Positions 7,375-17,797 of a DNA stretch of 64,000 bases are shown here, piece after piece. Position 1 is the first letter of the stretch. Each line of letters begins with the position of its first letter. The notes beneath the pieces are model-generated. The model was not told the origin of the DNA. It was given only the letters and a program-made list of their open reading frames with translations, and made no database searches. Both the position numbers and the translations under genes were made by a program. The stretch spans positions 1 to 64,000 of the forward strand of contig JAUXNX010000011.1 of the NCBI GenBank assembly GCA_030682575.1, read 5' to 3'. The stretch is from Gammaproteobacteria bacterium. Its GTDB lineage: Bacteria; Pseudomonadota; Gammaproteobacteria; Pseudomonadales; Pseudohongiellaceae.

Positions 7375-8295
7375 TCAATCAGCCCCTTCAAGGGTAAACA
7401 CCAAATGCTGCGCGTCTGTCAGCAGGAAACGTACATTCCTGTAAGCCACTTCGCCGTCAATCCGCAATTCCGGAATAGTAAGTCGGCCTGTGCTGCTGTC
7501 GAACGTGGCCATGCCGGGGACCGTCTGATCCAGATAAAACAGTGACGCACCATCCAGCTTGACCACAATGTTGGGCGTTTCGCTGATCAGGGCGAACTCA
7601 CCACGGATCATTCCCAACTCACCGGCGTTGACCATGGCATTCAGTTTGGCAGTGGATACGTCAAACACTGCCGGATCGCCCTCAGTGCTGCCCATCCTGG
7701 TCATACTCAGATGCACCAGATGGCTGCTTAACAACTGTCCTGTGGTGTAATTGATAAGGGGAAATGTATCCAGTCCGTTGATCACAGTCACCGGTGGCAG
7801 GGCACCGATCGCATCCACTGTGTGCATTCCAGCACCCATCACGCGACCGAAGACCGTGAAACCACCGTTGCTGGAGTCCAGCTCTGTATTGTTTCCCAAA
7901 TTGATAAACCACTGACTTGTGGCACTATGGGGATCACCCGACACCTTGGCCATGGCGATGGTGCCGCGCAGATTGGAGATGGAAAACTCATTCTGAATCG
8001 TCGGCCCAATGGCTATATCGTAAAAAGTCTGTTGTGCCTCGTTGAAAGTCAGCCAGCCCCCCTGAATGACAAAATCGGGCACCAGGCGATGCACTACCGT
8101 GCCATTGTAGGCACCACTGTTCACGTAGCTCAGAAAGTTGGCCACAGTGCCTGGGGCTGCTGTGTCAAACAATTCAATCTGGAATTCGCCCATCGAAGTA
8201 GCTACTCGCACAACCGTTCCGGCGGACACGGACAGGGGAAGCAACAACAAGGCACAAAACAGGAGGCGAGTGGCTGAAATAACACGGTAAGGCAT
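7375..8295 (-). CDS. Exported cyclophilin-type peptidyl-prolyl cis-trans isomerase with a C-terminal extension
   Basis: 306 residues from the ATG at 8295, which has AGGA nine bases upstream. A signal peptide (MPYRVISATRLLFCALLLLPLSVSAG) leads into a cyclophilin domain of about 165 residues. Recognisable parts are 'ATSMGEFQIELFDTAAPGTVANFL', the active-site region 'VVHRLVPDFVIQGG', 'GTIAMAK', 'SATSQWFINLG' and 'FTVFGRVMGAGMHTVDAI'. It should accelerate prolyl isomerisation of proteins in the periplasm. About 110 further residues follow, with a predicted beta-rich character and no recognised family. The upstream GTG at 8328 is an alternative start but would spoil the signal peptide. Confidence 0.88.
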   Translation of the reverse strand: MPYRVISATRLLFCALLLLPLSVSAGTVVRVATSMGEFQIELFDTAAPGTVANFLSYVNSGAYNGTVVHRLVPDFVIQGGWLTFNEAQQTFYDIAIGPTIQNEFSISNLRGTIAMAKVSGDPHSATSQWFINLGNNTELDSSNGGFTVFGRVMGAGMHTVDAIGALPPVTVINGLDTFPLINYTTGQLLSSHLVHLSMTRMGSTEGDPAVFDVSTAKLNAMVNAGELGMIRGEFALISETPNIVVKLDGASLFYLDQTVPGMATFDSSTGRLTIPELRIDGEVAYRNVRFLLTDAQHLVFTLEGAD

Positions 8296-8405
8296 GGGCA
8301 GGTTTCCTGGGAAGTTGGCACGAAGCACGAACTATACCAATAAATCCGCTCACCGTGTCCACGCCAATGATTCACTACAGGTGCGCGCTTGCTCCTGTCG
8401 GCAAT

Positions 8406-8431
8406 AAAAAACCCCGCCGAAGCGGGGTTTT
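8406..8431 (-). terminator. Intrinsic terminator after groL
   Basis: CCCCGC (8412-8417) pairs with GCGGGG (8422-8427) around a CGAA loop (TTCG on the transcribed strand). On the minus strand six T follow (A run at 8406-8411), 40 bp past the groL stop. Confidence 0.9.
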
Positions 8432-8470
8432 CTGTTCTCGCGAACGAGCTTGGGACAGCCAGGCTGACTC

Positions 8471-10138
<1,668 letters not shown>

Positions 10139-10184
10139 TCATTGTCGGTTGTTCGAGGGGGATTGCGGAACGTTGTTCCTGCAA

Positions 10185-10475
10185 TCAGGCCTGGATCACG
10201 CCGTAGATTTCGCTCTCGCTGAGGATGAGCAGTTCTTCATTGTCGATCTTGACGGTGTTGCTCGCGTACTTGCCGAATACCACGATGTCGCCGACTTTCA
10301 GGTCCACCGGACGCTTCTCGCCGTTATCCATGATCTTGCCTGGACCCACTGCCAGCACTTCACCCTGGGCGGGTTTTTCAGCTGCTGAACCGGGTATTAC
10401 TATTCCTCCTGCTGATTTGGTCTCTTCTTCCTTGCGGCGCACAACGACTCGGTCTTGCAACGGTCTGATTTTCAT
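10185..10475 (-). CDS. groS: Co-chaperonin GroES
   Basis: A 96-residue protein, [35 protein letters not shown]..., the full GroES sequence pattern including the mobile loop (about residues 17-32) and the '[10 protein letters not shown]' segment. It forms the heptameric lid of GroEL. GGAG lies nine bases before the ATG. It is the first gene of the groSL operon, about 80 bp downstream of a heat-shock type promoter. Confidence 0.98.
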   Translation of the reverse strand: MKIRPLQDRVVVRRKEEETKSAGGIVIPGSAAEKPAQGEVLAVGPGKIMDNGEKRPVDLKVGDIVVFGKYASNTVKIDNEELLILSESEIYGVIQA

Positions 10476-10554
10476 TGCTTTTTATCTCCTGGATCAAATG
10501 ATTAGGGCACTCGCACACTTGGCGCGGGAACCCTGAACGATAAACTGTGGACTC

Positions 10555-10583
10555 TAAGTGGGGCTGCGGCGGAGGATTTCAAT
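10555..10583 (-). promoter_or_regulatory. Sigma-32 (heat-shock) type promoter for groSL
   Basis: On the minus strand ATTGAAA (plus 10577-10583) and CCCCACTTA (plus 10555-10563) are separated by 13 bp. This nearly matches the sigma-32 consensus CTTGAAA, 11-16 bp, CCCCATNTA. It lies 80 bp upstream of groS, the expected place. Confidence 0.75.
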
Positions 10584-10690
10584 GGCAGCAGAGTAAATAT
10601 TTTCCTGTCAGGAGCATGCTGGCAGGCTAATAGATCTGTTTCAGATTCTTCGCCCGTAAACAGGCTCGGCTGGACAAAGGGCTCGGCCCC

Positions 10691-11173
10691 TTATTTGTCA
10701 TCCAGTTCGGGATTGGGTGTCGTCTCGTTCCGGTACTCCCCGTCGATGATTTCTCCGTCCTCCTTCTGCGTACTGCCATAGTGGACGTGGCTGCCAGCCG
10801 AAAAACTGCCGCCACTGACGAACACGCTTCCGGAGCGCAGGATTCTCTTCGCAATCCCGGCTCGTACTGCCGGCAACAGACCAAGCAGGGCCAGTGTATC
10901 GGTGATGAATCCGGGGGCCAGCAACAAGGCACCACAAAAGGCGATGATCATTCCTTCCACGATTTCCTGACCGGGAATGTCGCCACTGTGCAAGCGCTGC
11001 TGAAAGCGCGTCAAGGTGCTGATCCCCTGGCGTTTGAGCAGGTGAATTCCCAGCGCTGCTGTCACCACGATCAACAGCACGGTATACAGTGCACCGATCC
11101 GGTCCGCGACCTCCAGCAGAATCAACAACTCCGTAAAAGGGATGATGATGAAAAAGAACAACGAAAATTTCAC
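10691..11173 (-). CDS. fxsA: FxsA family membrane protein
   Basis: A 160-residue protein with three to four membrane segments (KFSLFFFIIIPFTELLILLEVA; TVLLIVVTAALGIHLL; GALLLAPGFITDTLALLGLLP) and a polar C-terminal tail. 'PFTELLIL' and 'PGFITDTLGLLLL'-type segments are diagnostic of FxsA, known in E. coli for relieving phage T7 exclusion by F plasmids when overproduced. The normal cellular role is not established. The gene lies just upstream of groSL, as in E. coli, and three bases after ampG, so it is in an operon with yajQ-ampG. Confidence 0.85.
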   Translation of the reverse strand: MKFSLFFFIIIPFTELLILLEVADRIGALYTVLLIVVTAALGIHLLKRQGISTLTRFQQRLHSGDIPGQEIVEGMIIAFCGALLLAPGFITDTLALLGLLPAVRAGIAKRILRSGSVFVSGGSFSAGSHVHYGSTQKEDGEIIDGEYRNETTPNPELDDK

Positions 11174-11176
11174 GGG

Positions 11177-12550
11177 CTATGCCCTCTCTGGCGCATCAGT
11201 CTGGCGTACAGGTGCGTCGTGCTCATCCTTGTACTGCTGAATCTGTCTGGCTATCCACAGCAACAACAGCAGACCCGGAATCACCATCAGCGAGGTAAGA
11301 ATGAAGAATGTGGCCCAATCACCGTCGAGAAAGTCCACCAATCCCCCACTGCTGGCAGCCAGCGTCGTGCGGCCAAAATTCGAGACGGAGGACATCAGGG
11401 CATACTGGGTGCCGGTGTAGGTACGACTTGTGAAATAGGAAATGAATGAAATGAAGGCAACCGTGGCGAAAGCCGCGCTGAAGTTGTCCACCAGCATCGT
11501 CACCATCAGCAGATTCACGTCCGGCCCGACGACGGCCATCAGCGCAAACAGCAAGTTGGAGGACGCCATCGCGATGCCGCCGACGAACAAGCCGCGCACC
11601 ACGCCGAAGCGTGTATTGATGACGGCGCCCATCAGACTGAAGACAGCGGTGACCATGCCGCCAAAAAACTTCGAATAGAGTGCAATCTGGTCGGTAGTGA
11701 ACCCGACTTCCCCATAGAACACCAGTGACATCCTGCCCAGCATGGCCTCGCCAAGACGGAACACCAGCAGGAGCAACAGAATGGAAAATGCCAGCTTGAA
11801 TCCACAACGCGCGAAGAACTCGCGAAACGGCGCAGCTATGTAGGTATTGAACCAATACACAACACCGTTGCTCTCACCAGCTGCGAGTGGCTTATCGACA
11901 GGCAGATCGCTATCCGGCTCGCGAATGAACAGCACAAGCAGCATCATGACTACGTACACCAGGGCAAGAATTCGATAAACATCCGGCCAACTGAACCCAA
12001 TGGTTTCACCGCCCAGGTACAGTGCAAACGCCCCGCCTAGAAACCCGTATCCCGCCCACCAGCCAGTCGTGCTGACCGCCGCCGCAAAAGGCATCTTGTT
12101 GTCCGCCTCTGCCCGGCTGAAGATGCTGATGCGGTAGGCATCCACGGCAATGTCCTGAGTCGCCGAGAAGAACGCGATACTCAGGGCCCACACACTCACC
12201 AGCACAAGATTCTGTGTGGGATTCGTGGCACTGAGAAACAGCAGGGAAATGAGAATGGCGCATTGGGTGAGCAGAATCCAGGAGCGGCGCTGCCCGAGCC
12301 TGCCGAGCAACGGTAATCTGAACCTGTCGATGAGCGGTGCCCACGCCCAGTTCACAGCATAGACCGTTGCCACGGCGCCAAAGTAACCGATAGTGGAGCG
12401 CGACAGGCCTGACGACTGCAACCACAGCGTCATTACCGAGCCATGTAACACCCATGGGAAGCCGCTGGAAAATCCCAACAGGAAGATCATCAGAAAACGT
12501 CTGTCAAAGAGCTGTTCGAAGGACTGACGCAGCGTTTTAGTGTTATTCAA
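11177..12550 (-). CDS. ampG: AmpG-type muropeptide permease (MFS)
   Basis: A 457-residue major-facilitator protein with about 12 hydrophobic segments. The N-terminal half matches AmpG closely (FLLGFSSGFPWVLHGSVMTLWLQSSGLSRSTIGYF; INWAW-type segment; 'RLGQRRSWILLTQ'; 'SATQDIAVDAYRI'). AmpG brings anhydro-muropeptides from the periplasm into the cytoplasm for wall recycling, feeding AmpD, also encoded here (23378-23950). The start codon is TTG, supported by AAGG six bases upstream. It follows yajQ by 29 bp and precedes fxsA by three bases. Confidence 0.88.
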   Translation of the reverse strand: MNNTKTLRQSFEQLFDRRFLMIFLLGFSSGFPWVLHGSVMTLWLQSSGLSRSTIGYFGAVATVYAVNWAWAPLIDRFRLPLLGRLGQRRSWILLTQCAILISLLFLSATNPTQNLVLVSVWALSIAFFSATQDIAVDAYRISIFSRAEADNKMPFAAAVSTTGWWAGYGFLGGAFALYLGGETIGFSWPDVYRILALVYVVMMLLVLFIREPDSDLPVDKPLAAGESNGVVYWFNTYIAAPFREFFARCGFKLAFSILLLLLVFRLGEAMLGRMSLVFYGEVGFTTDQIALYSKFFGGMVTAVFSLMGAVINTRFGVVRGLFVGGIAMASSNLLFALMAVVGPDVNLLMVTMLVDNFSAAFATVAFISFISYFTSRTYTGTQYALMSSVSNFGRTTLAASSGGLVDFLDGDWATFFILTSLMVIPGLLLLLWIARQIQQYKDEHDAPVRQTDAPERA

Positions 12551-12579
12551 TGGCGGCCTTGTAGCGAAAGAGTGTGTTA

Positions 12580-13062
12580 TCAGTCCCTGAAATTGTTGAA
12601 CTGCACAGGCACATCGAGATTGGCCTCACGAAGCAGTGCAATCACTTCCTGAAGATCATCGCGTTTCTTGCCCGTCACGCGCAGCTTCTCGCCCTGAATA
12701 GCGGTCTGCACCTTGGACTTGGAGTCCTTGATCAACTTGACGATCTTGCGGGACACATCGGCTTCGATGCCTTGTTGAATGGTGACTGTCTGCAGGGCCT
12801 GCTTGCCCGACTTCTTGACCTCGCCCATTTCCAGTGACTTTACATCCACATTGCGCTTGACCAGCTTGCCCTTGAGGATGTCCAGCATTTGTTCCAGTTG
12901 GAACTCCGAGTCTGCCGTCAGCGTGATTTCCTTGTCCCTGAGCTCAAATGTGGCATCCACCCCCTTGAAATCAAAGCGCGTTCCAACTTCCCGCCGGGCC
13001 TGATCCAGCGCGTTGTTGACTTCGGGCATATCCACTTCTGACACGATATCGAACGATGGCAT
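12580..13062 (-). CDS. yajQ: YajQ family nucleotide/cyclic-di-GMP-binding protein
   Basis: A 160-residue protein, [26 protein letters not shown]..., an almost complete YajQ consensus, with '[13 protein letters not shown]' and C-terminal '[20 protein letters not shown]'-like segments. Members of this family bind cyclic-di-GMP in some species (shown in Xanthomonas) and are implicated in transcription control. GAGG lies seven bases before the ATG. It is the first gene of the leftward yajQ-ampG-fxsA unit and diverges from the PanE-like gene. Confidence 0.95.
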   Translation of the reverse strand: MPSFDIVSEVDMPEVNNALDQARREVGTRFDFKGVDATFELRDKEITLTADSEFQLEQMLDILKGKLVKRNVDVKSLEMGEVKKSGKQALQTVTIQQGIEADVSRKIVKLIKDSKSKVQTAIQGEKLRVTGKKRDDLQEVIALLREANLDVPVQFNNFRD

Positions 13063-13142
13063 GGTGTGACCTCTTCACTCTCTCACTGGAATTCGATGAA
13101 TAACCAAAAACTTTGCTCGCCATACTACCACCGCGCGGCAGG

Positions 13143-14135
13143 ATGGTGAATCATGGAGTCCCTGCAAGGAGATTCGCTATCAGTACCACACCCCCCTCTC
13201 TGACTTCGTCCACCAAGCCGCTGTGGCATGTGCTTGGCGTGGGAGCAATGGGCTGCCTCTGGGCGGCACGTCTGCACCAGTGGTCTGCGAAGGCTGTTCT
13301 GATGATGCGTGATTCACGTCAGGTTGAGACATATTCGGCACTTGGCGGCCTGTCGATTGAAAATGAAGGGTCTGTGACAACGCTGCCGGTACCCGCTACC
13401 AGTCCACAGTCATGCACATCCATTACCCATCTGCTGGTCGCTACCAAGGCCCAGGACGTTGAAGTGGCACTTGCCGGTGTCAAGCATCTGCTGACTTCCG
13501 ACGCCCGCATCGTGTTGTTGCAGAATGGCCTCAAGGTGCAACGCATCGTCAGCGCAGCCTTCGGGCCAGAACGGGTCTGGTGCCTGAGCACAAGTGCAGG
13601 TGCCTGGTTGCGGGCCCCATTCCACGTCGTCGCGGCAGGTCAGGGAGAAACCTGGCTTGGGCAGCTTGATTACGACTCTGCCGAGCAAGGCATGTTGCAA
13701 AGTCTGCCCGGCGACGCCATGGGAATTCGCTACGATCCTGCCATCGAAAACCGGCTTTGGCGAAAGCTGGCGGCCAACTGCGCGATCAATGCCCTGACGG
13801 CACTGTACAACTGTCGCAATGGCGAACTGCTGTCGTTGCCAGGTGCGTACAGGGAATTGATCAGTCTATGTGCGGAGATTGGTGCAATAGTCCACGCGCT
13901 GCCCGGCGCTCCTTCCATGCCGGATATCGAAGAGCTTGTGAAAACGATACTGAAAGCGACAGCAGACAACTACTCCTCGACACTTCAGGATATTCGCAAA
14001 GGTCGCAGCACCGAGATCGATCATCTCAATGGTTATCTGTGCGAACTGGCACAGAAACACGGGCTCGATTGTTCCGTCAATCAACAGATACTGACGCGGT
14101 TCAAGAGGCTTTGCGAGTCAAAAGGGATTGATTGA
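13143..14135 (+). CDS. panE: 2-dehydropantoate 2-reductase family protein (PanE-like)
   Basis: 330 residues as annotated. A Rossmann NADP-binding motif lies at the start of the conserved part (HVLGVGAMGCLWAARL). 'THLLVATKAQDVEVAL' and 'ARIVLLQNGL' follow, and the C-terminal catalytic domain carries the ketopantoate reductase motif 'LWRKLAANCAINALTALYNC' and 'SSTLQDIRKGRSTEIDHLNGYL'. It would reduce ketopantoate to pantoate in coenzyme A synthesis; CoaE is also encoded in this window. The start is uncertain: the ATG at 13143 lacks a ribosome site, whereas AAGGAG at 13166-13171 precedes an in-frame ATC at 13179 that would give a family-like N-terminus. Confidence 0.85.
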   Translation: MVNHGVPARRFAISTTPPSLTSSTKPLWHVLGVGAMGCLWAARLHQWSAKAVLMMRDSRQVETYSALGGLSIENEGSVTTLPVPATSPQSCTSITHLLVATKAQDVEVALAGVKHLLTSDARIVLLQNGLKVQRIVSAAFGPERVWCLSTSAGAWLRAPFHVVAAGQGETWLGQLDYDSAEQGMLQSLPGDAMGIRYDPAIENRLWRKLAANCAINALTALYNCRNGELLSLPGAYRELISLCAEIGAIVHALPGAPSMPDIEELVKTILKATADNYSSTLQDIRKGRSTEIDHLNGYLCELAQKHGLDCSVNQQILTRFKRLCESKGID

Positions 14136-14221
14136 AGTGCATAGAACTATCCCTTACCATTCCTGCCCATCAAGTCAAAAACCCCAAAAATAATGAAAAT
14201 CAATGCAGAGACAATAACAAC

Positions 14222-15925
14222 ATGAAACAGCACTGGCGCATGTTCACGTTCGGATGGGCTCTTATCCTCCTCGGTTCACTCCTCGCACACTTCATTCAGA
14301 CCTCTGGCGACATCACCATCAAGGACGTGCGCTTCAACGGTGCCAACGGTCGCATGCTCAGCGCCTATCTCTACGTCCCGCCGGGAGTTACAGCAGACAC
14401 GCCGGCACCTGGCATTCTGGCAGTGCATGGTTATATCAATTCTCGCGAAGTGCAGTCGGGTTTCGCCATCGAGTTCGCACGGCGTGGCTATGTGGTGCTC
14501 GCACTTGATCAGGCTGGTCACGGCTATTCCGATGCTCCCGCTTTCGCCGGTGGCTACGGCGGGCCTGCGGCCCTGACTTATCTGCGAAGTCTGGATATTG
14601 TCGATAGAAACAATATCGGCCTCGAAGGACATTCGATGGGTGGATGGGCAATTCTGGCTGCCGCCGCAGCTTTGCCCGATGATTACAAAGCCATGGTACT
14701 CGAAGGGTCGAGCGTGGGTGGTGGACGATCGGTGCCCGGCACGACCACATGGCCACGCAATGTGGCTGTAGTGTTCTCCGAGTTCGATGAGTTTGCTGCC
14801 AGCATGTGGCAGGTGCCCACCGGCAGAGAGATTGGCAACAGCGCCAACCTGCAGGCACTGTTCGGTGCCACCAGTACAGTGACCGAAGACCGACTGTATG
14901 GTGACATCAATCAAGGTACAGGACGCATACTGCACTCACCTCCCGTCACCCATCCCGGCGATCACATCTCGCACGCCGCCATAGGACATGCATTGGACTG
15001 GTTTGCGCAGACACTCGAAGGAGGCACGCCACGCCCTGCTTCCGACCAGATCTGGTTCTTCAAGGAGATCGGCACGCTCATCGGGCTTATCGGTTTCGTG
15101 GTATTGCTCTGTGGCAGCTTCAACCTGCTGCTCAACAGCGCACCGTTTTCAGCGCTGGCAAGATTTCCCGACAGCTTTGCCTATCAACAGCGCTCGCCAA
15201 AGTGGTGGCTGACACTTGCACTGAGTACCGTCATTCCTGTGCTCACCTTCTATCCATTCATGGGGTGGGGCGGACAATTACTGCGGGCTTCAGCGCTGCT
15301 GCCGCAGACGATTACCAGTCAGGTGGCGTTCTGGGGCGTACTCAACGGGCTGATCTTTGCTGCACTCGGTTTTGTCGTCCGTGGCAATCGGGTGCAGTTT
15401 ACAAATCACCTCAAGCCAACGCTGTTGATCAGCCTGGCCACGGTGGGAATCGGGTACATCGCAGTACTGCTGGCTGACTTCCTGTTCATGATCGACTTCC
15501 GCTTCTGGTTCGTCGGCGTCAAGGCCATGAACCTGATGCAGTTCCAGATCATGCTGGTTTACCTGCTGCCATTTACCGCATTCTTCATGCTCGCCCTGCG
15601 TGCGCTGCATGGAGGGCTCTCGGTACAGGGTGACTCTCGGCTCGTCCATTTCGGCAACAATATTGCGGCACTTGCAGGAGGTTTCTTCGTGTTCCTCACA
15701 CTGCAATACGCCAATCTGTTCATCAACGGCTCATTGCTGACACCAGCGCAGCCATTGAACACCATCGTGATGATACAATTCGTCCCGCTGCTGACCATAG
15801 TCGCCATTGTCAGCACCTATACCTATCGTCGCACTGCCAGCTATCTGCCGGGTGCATTCATCAATGGCCTGTTTGTCAGCTGGTATATCGTGGCGGGGCA
15901 GGCAACACAATTTCCCGTGGGATAG
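14222..15925 (+). CDS. Alpha/beta hydrolase fused to a C-terminal multi-pass membrane domain
   Basis: 567 residues from the ATG at 14222; an upstream TTG is possible but adds non-family sequence. Residues 8-28 form a membrane anchor. Residues 35-280 are an alpha/beta hydrolase with oxyanion-loop 'AVHGY', 'DQAGHGYSD' and the nucleophile elbow GHSMGG (Ser138); His in 'HAAIGHALDWF' is a candidate triad member. From about residue 285 the protein has some seven long hydrophobic segments to the end. The N-terminal anchor would place the hydrolase in the periplasm or at the membrane face. Substrate is unknown. It follows the PanE-like gene and is 16 bp ahead of the importer genes, so all may be co-transcribed. 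Confidence 0.75.
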   Translation: MKQHWRMFTFGWALILLGSLLAHFIQTSGDITIKDVRFNGANGRMLSAYLYVPPGVTADTPAPGILAVHGYINSREVQSGFAIEFARRGYVVLALDQAGHGYSDAPAFAGGYGGPAALTYLRSLDIVDRNNIGLEGHSMGGWAILAAAAALPDDYKAMVLEGSSVGGGRSVPGTTTWPRNVAVVFSEFDEFAASMWQVPTGREIGNSANLQALFGATSTVTEDRLYGDINQGTGRILHSPPVTHPGDHISHAAIGHALDWFAQTLEGGTPRPASDQIWFFKEIGTLIGLIGFVVLLCGSFNLLLNSAPFSALARFPDSFAYQQRSPKWWLTLALSTVIPVLTFYPFMGWGGQLLRASALLPQTITSQVAFWGVLNGLIFAALGFVVRGNRVQFTNHLKPTLLISLATVGIGYIAVLLADFLFMIDFRFWFVGVKAMNLMQFQIMLVYLLPFTAFFMLALRALHGGLSVQGDSRLVHFGNNIAALAGGFFVFLTLQYANLFINGSLLTPAQPLNTIVMIQFVPLLTIVAIVSTYTYRRTASYLPGAFINGLFVSWYIVAGQATQFPVG

Positions 15926-15941
15926 AAGTAGTGAACCTCCG

Positions 15942-16928
15942 TTGATACAGCGTCACCATTACATACTGCTGGCACTGTTGCTGGTGCTGACGGCGGTCAG
16001 TTTTCTGATCTCGTTCAGCAGCGGCAGTGTGGATCTGGGCATCGGCGCCGTGTTGCGTCAGTTGATCAATCCAGAGCCGGGGCTCGAACGGCAGATACTG
16101 TTTGAGCTGCGCATTCCACGCAGCATTGCCGCTTTCCTGACCGGGGGGCTGCTCGCACTCTCCGGAGTCATCATGCAGGTGCTGCTGCGCAATCCCCTGG
16201 CCGATCCGTATATTCTCGGCATCTCCGGTGGAGCCGCCGTGGCAGCTCTTGCCAGCATACTGCTGGGTTTCAGTGGCATCTGGATTTCCAATGCCGCGTT
16301 CTGCGGTGCACTGTTCTCCATTCTCATTGTGTTTGGTCTGGCACGCTCACAGAACAGCTGGTCAGCGACTCGCTTGCTGCTGACCGGCGTGGTGATCTCT
16401 GCCGGATGGGGCGCAATGATCAACATCCTGCTGACAACCAGCGCCAACAACAGTGTCTACAGCATGCTGTTCTGGTTGATGGGAGATCTCAGCCAGAGCA
16501 GTGCGGGCATTACCAGCGCGCTGGTACTGCTGAGCGGTTTCCTGTTGATGATGATGCTGGCAACATCACTCAACGTGCTGACCAGGGGCGATCTGCAGGC
16601 TGCTTCCCTTGGCGTGAACGTCGCCCGCCTCAAGTTGATCCTGTACTTCTCTGCCTCGGTCCTGACCGCATGTGCTGTCACAATCGCTGGATCGATCGGC
16701 TTTGTGGGACTCGTGATTCCTCACATGTTGCGCCTGCTGGGCGCTCGCGACCATCGCGTGCTGATTCCTGCTTCAATTTTGCTCGGTGGCAGTTTTCTGA
16801 TGATTGCAGACAGCTTTGCGCGTTCGATCATTGCGCCACAACAGCTGCCTGTGGGTGTCGTCACTGCCATCATTGGTGTGCCTGCATTCTTGCTGATACT
16901 GCGCCGTACAAGGCCAACACTTGAGTAA
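15942..16928 (+). CDS. FecCD/BtuC-family ABC importer permease
   Basis: 328 residues from TTG at 15942. The frame is open far upstream, into the hydrolase gene, but the family homology starts at LIQRHHYILLALLLV. About ten membrane segments are visible, with the family signatures 'LRIPRSIAAFLTGGLLALSGVIMQVLLRNPLADPYILGISGGAA' and 'GSIGFVGLVIPHMLRLLGARDHR'. Such permeases import iron-siderophores, haem or cobalamin. It pairs with the ATPase just downstream (stop and next start four bases apart). No periplasmic binding protein or TonB receptor is in the neighbourhood, so the substrate cannot be assigned. Confidence 0.88.
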   Translation: MIQRHHYILLALLLVLTAVSFLISFSSGSVDLGIGAVLRQLINPEPGLERQILFELRIPRSIAAFLTGGLLALSGVIMQVLLRNPLADPYILGISGGAAVAALASILLGFSGIWISNAAFCGALFSILIVFGLARSQNSWSATRLLLTGVVISAGWGAMINILLTTSANNSVYSMLFWLMGDLSQSSAGITSALVLLSGFLLMMMLATSLNVLTRGDLQAASLGVNVARLKLILYFSASVLTACAVTIAGSIGFVGLVIPHMLRLLGARDHRVLIPASILLGGSFLMIADSFARSIIAPQQLPVGVVTAIIGVPAFLLILRRTRPTLE

Positions 16929-16932
16929 TGTC

Positions 16933-17715
16933 ATGACCAGCATTCATGAATACATACTGGAAACCCGTGCGATGGACCTGAGCATCGCAGGCAGGAGCCT
17001 GTGCAAGAACTTGAACCTCAGGATCACGAAGGGCGAGTGTATTGGCGTGCTGGGTCAGAACGGCACTGGCAAGACCACATTGCTGCATACGCTGCTCAAC
17101 TTCCGGCAGCCGCAAGCGGGCGAAGTCTTGTTGTGTGGACGTCCGGTATCCGTCTGGCCCAGAAAGGAGCTGGCCACCACGCTTGGAATACTCTTTCAAA
17201 ACAACAGCGACGATATGCCGGCCACAGTGTTGGAAACTGCATTGCTGGGACGCCATCCTCACCTCGACAGTTGGCAATGGGAAAGCAGTGCGGATGTAGC
17301 ACTGGCGCAATCGGCACTCGCGGATATGGGCATCGATTCATTGGCTGAACGCGATGTGACTACGTTGTCGGGTGGAGAACGCCAGCGACTTGCCATGGCG
17401 ACGCTTCTGACCCAGGCACCCATGCTCTATCTACTCGACGAACCCGGTAATCATCTGGACATTGCGTTTCAGTCAAAGTCCATTACCCTGTTGCGACGGC
17501 AGGTCATCGAGAAACAGTTAGCTCTGTGCATGGCAACTCACGACATCAATCTGGCCGCACGCTTCTGTGACCAGATTCTGCTACTGATGGGCGATGGCAA
17601 ATTCCTGCTGGGAGAATCACACGAGATACTGACGCCTGCAAATCTGTCGAAGGCTTATGGGTGCGAGATCAGGGAAGTGTCGTATGAGGGAGGTAGGATT
17701 TTCTTTTCAGCGTAA
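16933..17715 (+). CDS. FecE/BtuD-family ABC importer ATP-binding protein
   Basis: 260 residues from the ATG at 16933; TTG at 16921 is an alternative. Walker A is GQNGTGKTT at about residues 41-49, the signature LSGGERQRLAMA lies near residue 143, Walker B is MLYLLDEPGNHLD, and the switch His is in 'ATHDINLAARFCD'. It powers the adjacent FecCD-type permease. 'DEPGNHLD' replaces the usual 'DEPTNHLD', a mild change. A bidirectional terminator starts immediately after the stop. Confidence 0.88.
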   Translation: MTSIHEYILETRAMDLSIAGRSLCKNLNLRITKGECIGVLGQNGTGKTTLLHTLLNFRQPQAGEVLLCGRPVSVWPRKELATTLGILFQNNSDDMPATVLETALLGRHPHLDSWQWESSADVALAQSALADMGIDSLAERDVTTLSGGERQRLAMATLLTQAPMLYLLDEPGNHLDIAFQSKSITLLRRQVIEKQLALCMATHDINLAARFCDQILLLMGDGKFLLGESHEILTPANLSKAYGCEIREVSYEGGRIFFSA

Positions 17716-17756
17716 AAAAAATGGGGTCAAAAATGTGTCTCTGACCCCCATTTTTT
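17713..17756. terminator. Bidirectional terminator with GGGGTCA...TGACCCC stem
   Basis: A run of A, then ATGGGGTCA, a loop of about 12 bases, TGACCCCCAT and six T. The stem has one bulged C. It lies between the convergent importer ATPase gene and aceF and has a T run in both directions. Confidence 0.8.
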
Positions 17757-17758
17757 CT

Positions 17759-17783
17759 GTGGGAGCGGGCCCTGCCCGCGATT
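17759..17783. repeat. REP-like element (single copy)
   Basis: GTGGGAGCGGGCCCTGCCCG followed by CGATT is very like the Pseudomonas REP unit that begins GTGGGAGCGGGC and ends GCCCGCGA. It forms a GCGGGC/GCCCGC stem. It sits beside a terminator between convergent genes, the usual REP position. I see no second copy in the window. Confidence 0.5.
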
Positions 17784-17797
17784 ACCGCTAACTTTAC

